Positions 37,711-39,318 of a stretch of DNA of 39,318 bases are shown one piece after another; the first letter of the stretch is position 1; every line of letters begins with the position of its first letter. This DNA comes from Rhodothermus sp. (lineage in GTDB: Bacteria > Bacteroidota > Rhodothermia > Rhodothermales > Rhodothermaceae): contig JALSJJ010000237.1 of assembly GCA_026989375.1 (NCBI GenBank), forward strand, positions 1-39,318, in the 5' to 3' direction. The position numbers and the translations under genes were made by a program. Under the pieces are notes generated by a model, which did not search any database, had not been told where the DNA came from, and saw only the letters and a list, made by a program, of their open reading frames with translations.

Positions 37711-38787
37711 TCACGGATTGCCCATGACGGCACGCAGGTAGAAAGCTACCGCAGCCGGACGGCTGCGCTCCAGCACAATTTGCGTGGAGCACCACACCAG
37801 CTCTCCCATTGTCAGGCAGCGCTCAAAGCGGGCGTCTCCGTAATGCTCGGCCAGTTGAGCTCCCAGCCGACGCACATTCTCTTCGGGCGCAATCAGGTCT
37901 TCCTGCATCACTTCCATGAGGGCCTGAAAGCGCCCGTGTGAAACGCGCATGCGATTGGCAATCAGTGCCCGCTCTTCCTTCTGATACTGGATGATGGTTT
38001 CTTCGGGCAGATACTCGGCCACCAGTTCCACGAAGGGGCCATTCTGTGGAAAACATTCTGGCAGATAGACTTCCTTGCGCCAGTGATGGCTCTGCTGGTC
38101 AAAGTCGATCGGACGGATGCGATAGTGCCATTTTTCGAGATCCGGCGTGCCATCGATGACGAAGTTGCCGGCATGCATGTCGCCCAGCAGACGTACGAAA
38201 CAGCGTTCGTTGAATTTGACAAACTCCTTGGCCAGGCGAACCTCATCGAAGCGGTTGGTGGGCATGTGGTCTTTTAAAAAGTCATCGCCAGGGATGCCGA
38301 TGATGTGCTCTTCAATGATCGTGTCGCCCCAGACAAAGTAGTTGATGCGGTTAGGGGACAGAATGTGTTCCAGTTCAAGGCCATAGATGCGGTTGGCATC
38401 GACGCGCTTGACGTAAAAGTAGTCGAAGTTGTCATTGAGTGCATTGACGATCCGTACGCGAAACGGTGATGTGTTTCCATAGAGGCACAGATCGATGCGG
38501 TCGATGTAGAGATGGTCGGCAATGGAAAGATCTCCGTCGGCCTTCAGCAGGGCGTACGTAAGCCGCAGACGGTCGTGGATTTCGCGTTGTTCGAGTTCTG
38601 GATAAAAGACGGTGGACCAGAGGGTGTCACGGCCCTGTTCATCATAAAAAGGGATTGCATTGTTGTAGCGGAGCAGGTCGTCGTAGCGGATGCCTCCCTC
38701 ATAGATGCGACCGTAGCGTTCCAGGTAAGAGCGCAGAAAGTCGCTGATTGGATAGATGGGTTTTTTGCGACTGATCAAATGCGTCAT
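37711..38787 (-). CDS. Unrecognised protein with a kinase-like (APH/choline-kinase type) active site
   Basis: A 358-residue cytoplasmic protein without a named family I recognise. Several features point to an atypical kinase fold. They are a possible ATP-binding lysine in FYVKRVDANRIYGLELEH (K127, with acidic helix residues E138/E140), a hinge-like IEEHIIGIPGDDFL (about 158-171), a catalytic-loop-like LLGDMHAGNFVID (D203, N208), and a metal-binding-like RPIDFD (D228, D230). The spacing is that of aminoglycoside- and choline-kinase-type enzymes. No glycine-rich loop is obvious. It starts 5 bp after the bshA stop and ends one base from the end of the convergent hydrolase gene. Confidence 0.75.
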   Translation of the reverse strand: MTHLISRKKPIYPISDFLRSYLERYGRIYEGGIRYDDLLRYNNAIPFYDEQGRDTLWSTVFYPELEQREIHDRLRLTYALLKADGDLSIADHLYIDRIDLCLYGNTSPFRVRIVNALNDNFDYFYVKRVDANRIYGLELEHILSPNRINYFVWGDTIIEEHIIGIPGDDFLKDHMPTNRFDEVRLAKEFVKFNERCFVRLLGDMHAGNFVIDGTPDLEKWHYRIRPIDFDQQSHHWRKEVYLPECFPQNGPFVELVAEYLPEETIIQYQKEERALIANRMRVSHGRFQALMEVMQEDLIAPEENVRRLGAQLAEHYGDARFERCLTMGELVWCSTQIVLERSRPAAVAFYLRAVMGNP

Positions 38788-38792
38788 AACGG

Positions 38793-39318
38793 TCAGATCA
38801 TGCGTGGGATGGCCTGGGCCAGCACCTGCTCGTAATAAGCTTCGTAGCGGGGAACGATGCGCTCGGTGTCGAAATGTTCCACGGCGCGTTGGCGTGCCGC
38901 CTGGCTCATGCCCTCCCAGAGCGCCTCGTCGGTCAGGAGGCGGTAAGTGCGTTCCGTGAAGGTGTCCAGGTCACCCAGCGGACATAGAAACCCCGTCTCA
39001 CCATCGATGATCAGCTCGGGAAGGCCACCGATGTTGCTGGCCACGACGGGCACGCCACAGGCCATGGCTTCAAGTGCGGCCAGGCCAAACGTTTCTGAGC
39101 CGCTGGGCATCAGAAAAACGTCGGCAATGGACAGGATTTCTTCGACAGGGTCCTGCTTTCCCAGAAAGCGAATGTCGTCGTAGACGTCCAGCTCGCGGGC
39201 CAGATGCTCAGTCGGGACGCGGTCGGGGCCGTCGCCCACCAGCAGCAATTTGACCGCCAGGCCTTCCTGACGCAACCGATGAAAGACGCGCACTACCTCT
39301 GGCACGCGTTTGACCGGG
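38793..39318 (-). CDS. bshA: N-acetyl-alpha-D-glucosaminyl L-malate synthase BshA, C-terminal part
   Basis: First enzyme of bacillithiol synthesis, joining UDP-GlcNAc and L-malate. Only the C-terminal half of the GT-B glycosyltransferase (about 175 residues) lies in the window; the frame is open to the last base. Visible motifs are PVKRVPEVVRVF, LLLVGDGPDR, DDIRFLGKQDPVEEILS, and the retaining-GT4 signature GSETFGLAALEAMACGVPVVASNIGG. The GKQD segment is characteristic of BshA rather than of other GT4 enzymes. The gene is cut by the window edge, not broken. Confidence 0.92.
   Translation of the reverse strand, partial: PVKRVPEVVRVFHRLRQEGLAVKLLLVGDGPDRVPTEHLARELDVYDDIRFLGKQDPVEEILSIADVFLMPSGSETFGLAALEAMACGVPVVASNIGGLPELIIDGETGFLCPLGDLDTFTERTYRLLTDEALWEGMSQAARQRAVEHFDTERIVPRYEAYYEQVLAQAIPRMI

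Overview
The window looks like a chromosome segment of Rhodothermus marinus or a very close relative (Rhodothermota, thermophilic, aerobic, high GC). The main evidence is one uninterrupted plus-strand block that encodes an alternative complex III (actABCDEF plus a probable actG), a SCO copper chaperone and a caa3 oxygen reductase. Its subunit I has Tyr256/Ser257 in a YSHPAV motif where canonical A1 oxidases have the D-channel glutamate; this is the residue pair and numbering I recall for the R. marinus enzyme. The species call is inference from memory, not from a database search.

Layout. 1-3031 (+): end of the succinate dehydrogenase operon (membrane anchor, flavoprotein, iron-sulfur protein). 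3032-4870 (-): a compact three-gene unit with a coiled-coil protein, a gas-vesicle GvpF/GvpL-family protein without any gas-vesicle structural gene nearby, and a gamma-glutamylcyclotransferase-like protein. 5018-13000 (-): a probable operon, read leftward, of a GT2 glycosyltransferase fused to a degenerate phosphoglycosyl-transferase-like region, accA, a YbgC-like thioesterase, nadC, an unrecognised protein and a LysM lytic transglycosylase. 13001-13356: divergent intergenic region. 13357-26414 (+): the respiratory block, closed by a strong 15-bp hairpin. 26577-29429 (+): a small membrane protein, metF, a cold-shock protein behind a structured leader with two promoter-like sites, an unrecognised protein and ybeY. 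29433-36899 (-): metallophosphoesterase, LptF/G permease, rsmI, rtcA and a DUF2723 membrane protein. 37062-37709 (+): metallo-beta-lactamase-fold hydrolase. 37711-39318 (-): an unrecognised kinase-like protein following the end of bshA (bacillithiol synthesis).

How it works together. Complex II feeds electrons from succinate into the quinone pool, alternative complex III oxidises quinol and passes electrons to c-type haems, and the caa3 enzyme (cytochrome c domain fused to subunit II) reduces oxygen. The window therefore holds nearly the whole succinate-to-oxygen chain except sdhC and the haem A synthesis genes. The remaining genes serve envelope building (glycosyltransferase, LptF/G, lytic transglycosylase, DUF2723), lipid synthesis (accA), NAD and folate metabolism, ribosome and RNA maturation, and low-molecular-weight thiol synthesis.

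The least explained parts are the GvpF/L unit, the glycosyltransferase/pseudo-transferase fusion, the kinase-like partner of bshA, and the cold-shock leader, which can form two mutually exclusive structures. I saw no tRNA, rRNA, CRISPR array, insertion sequence or phage gene.
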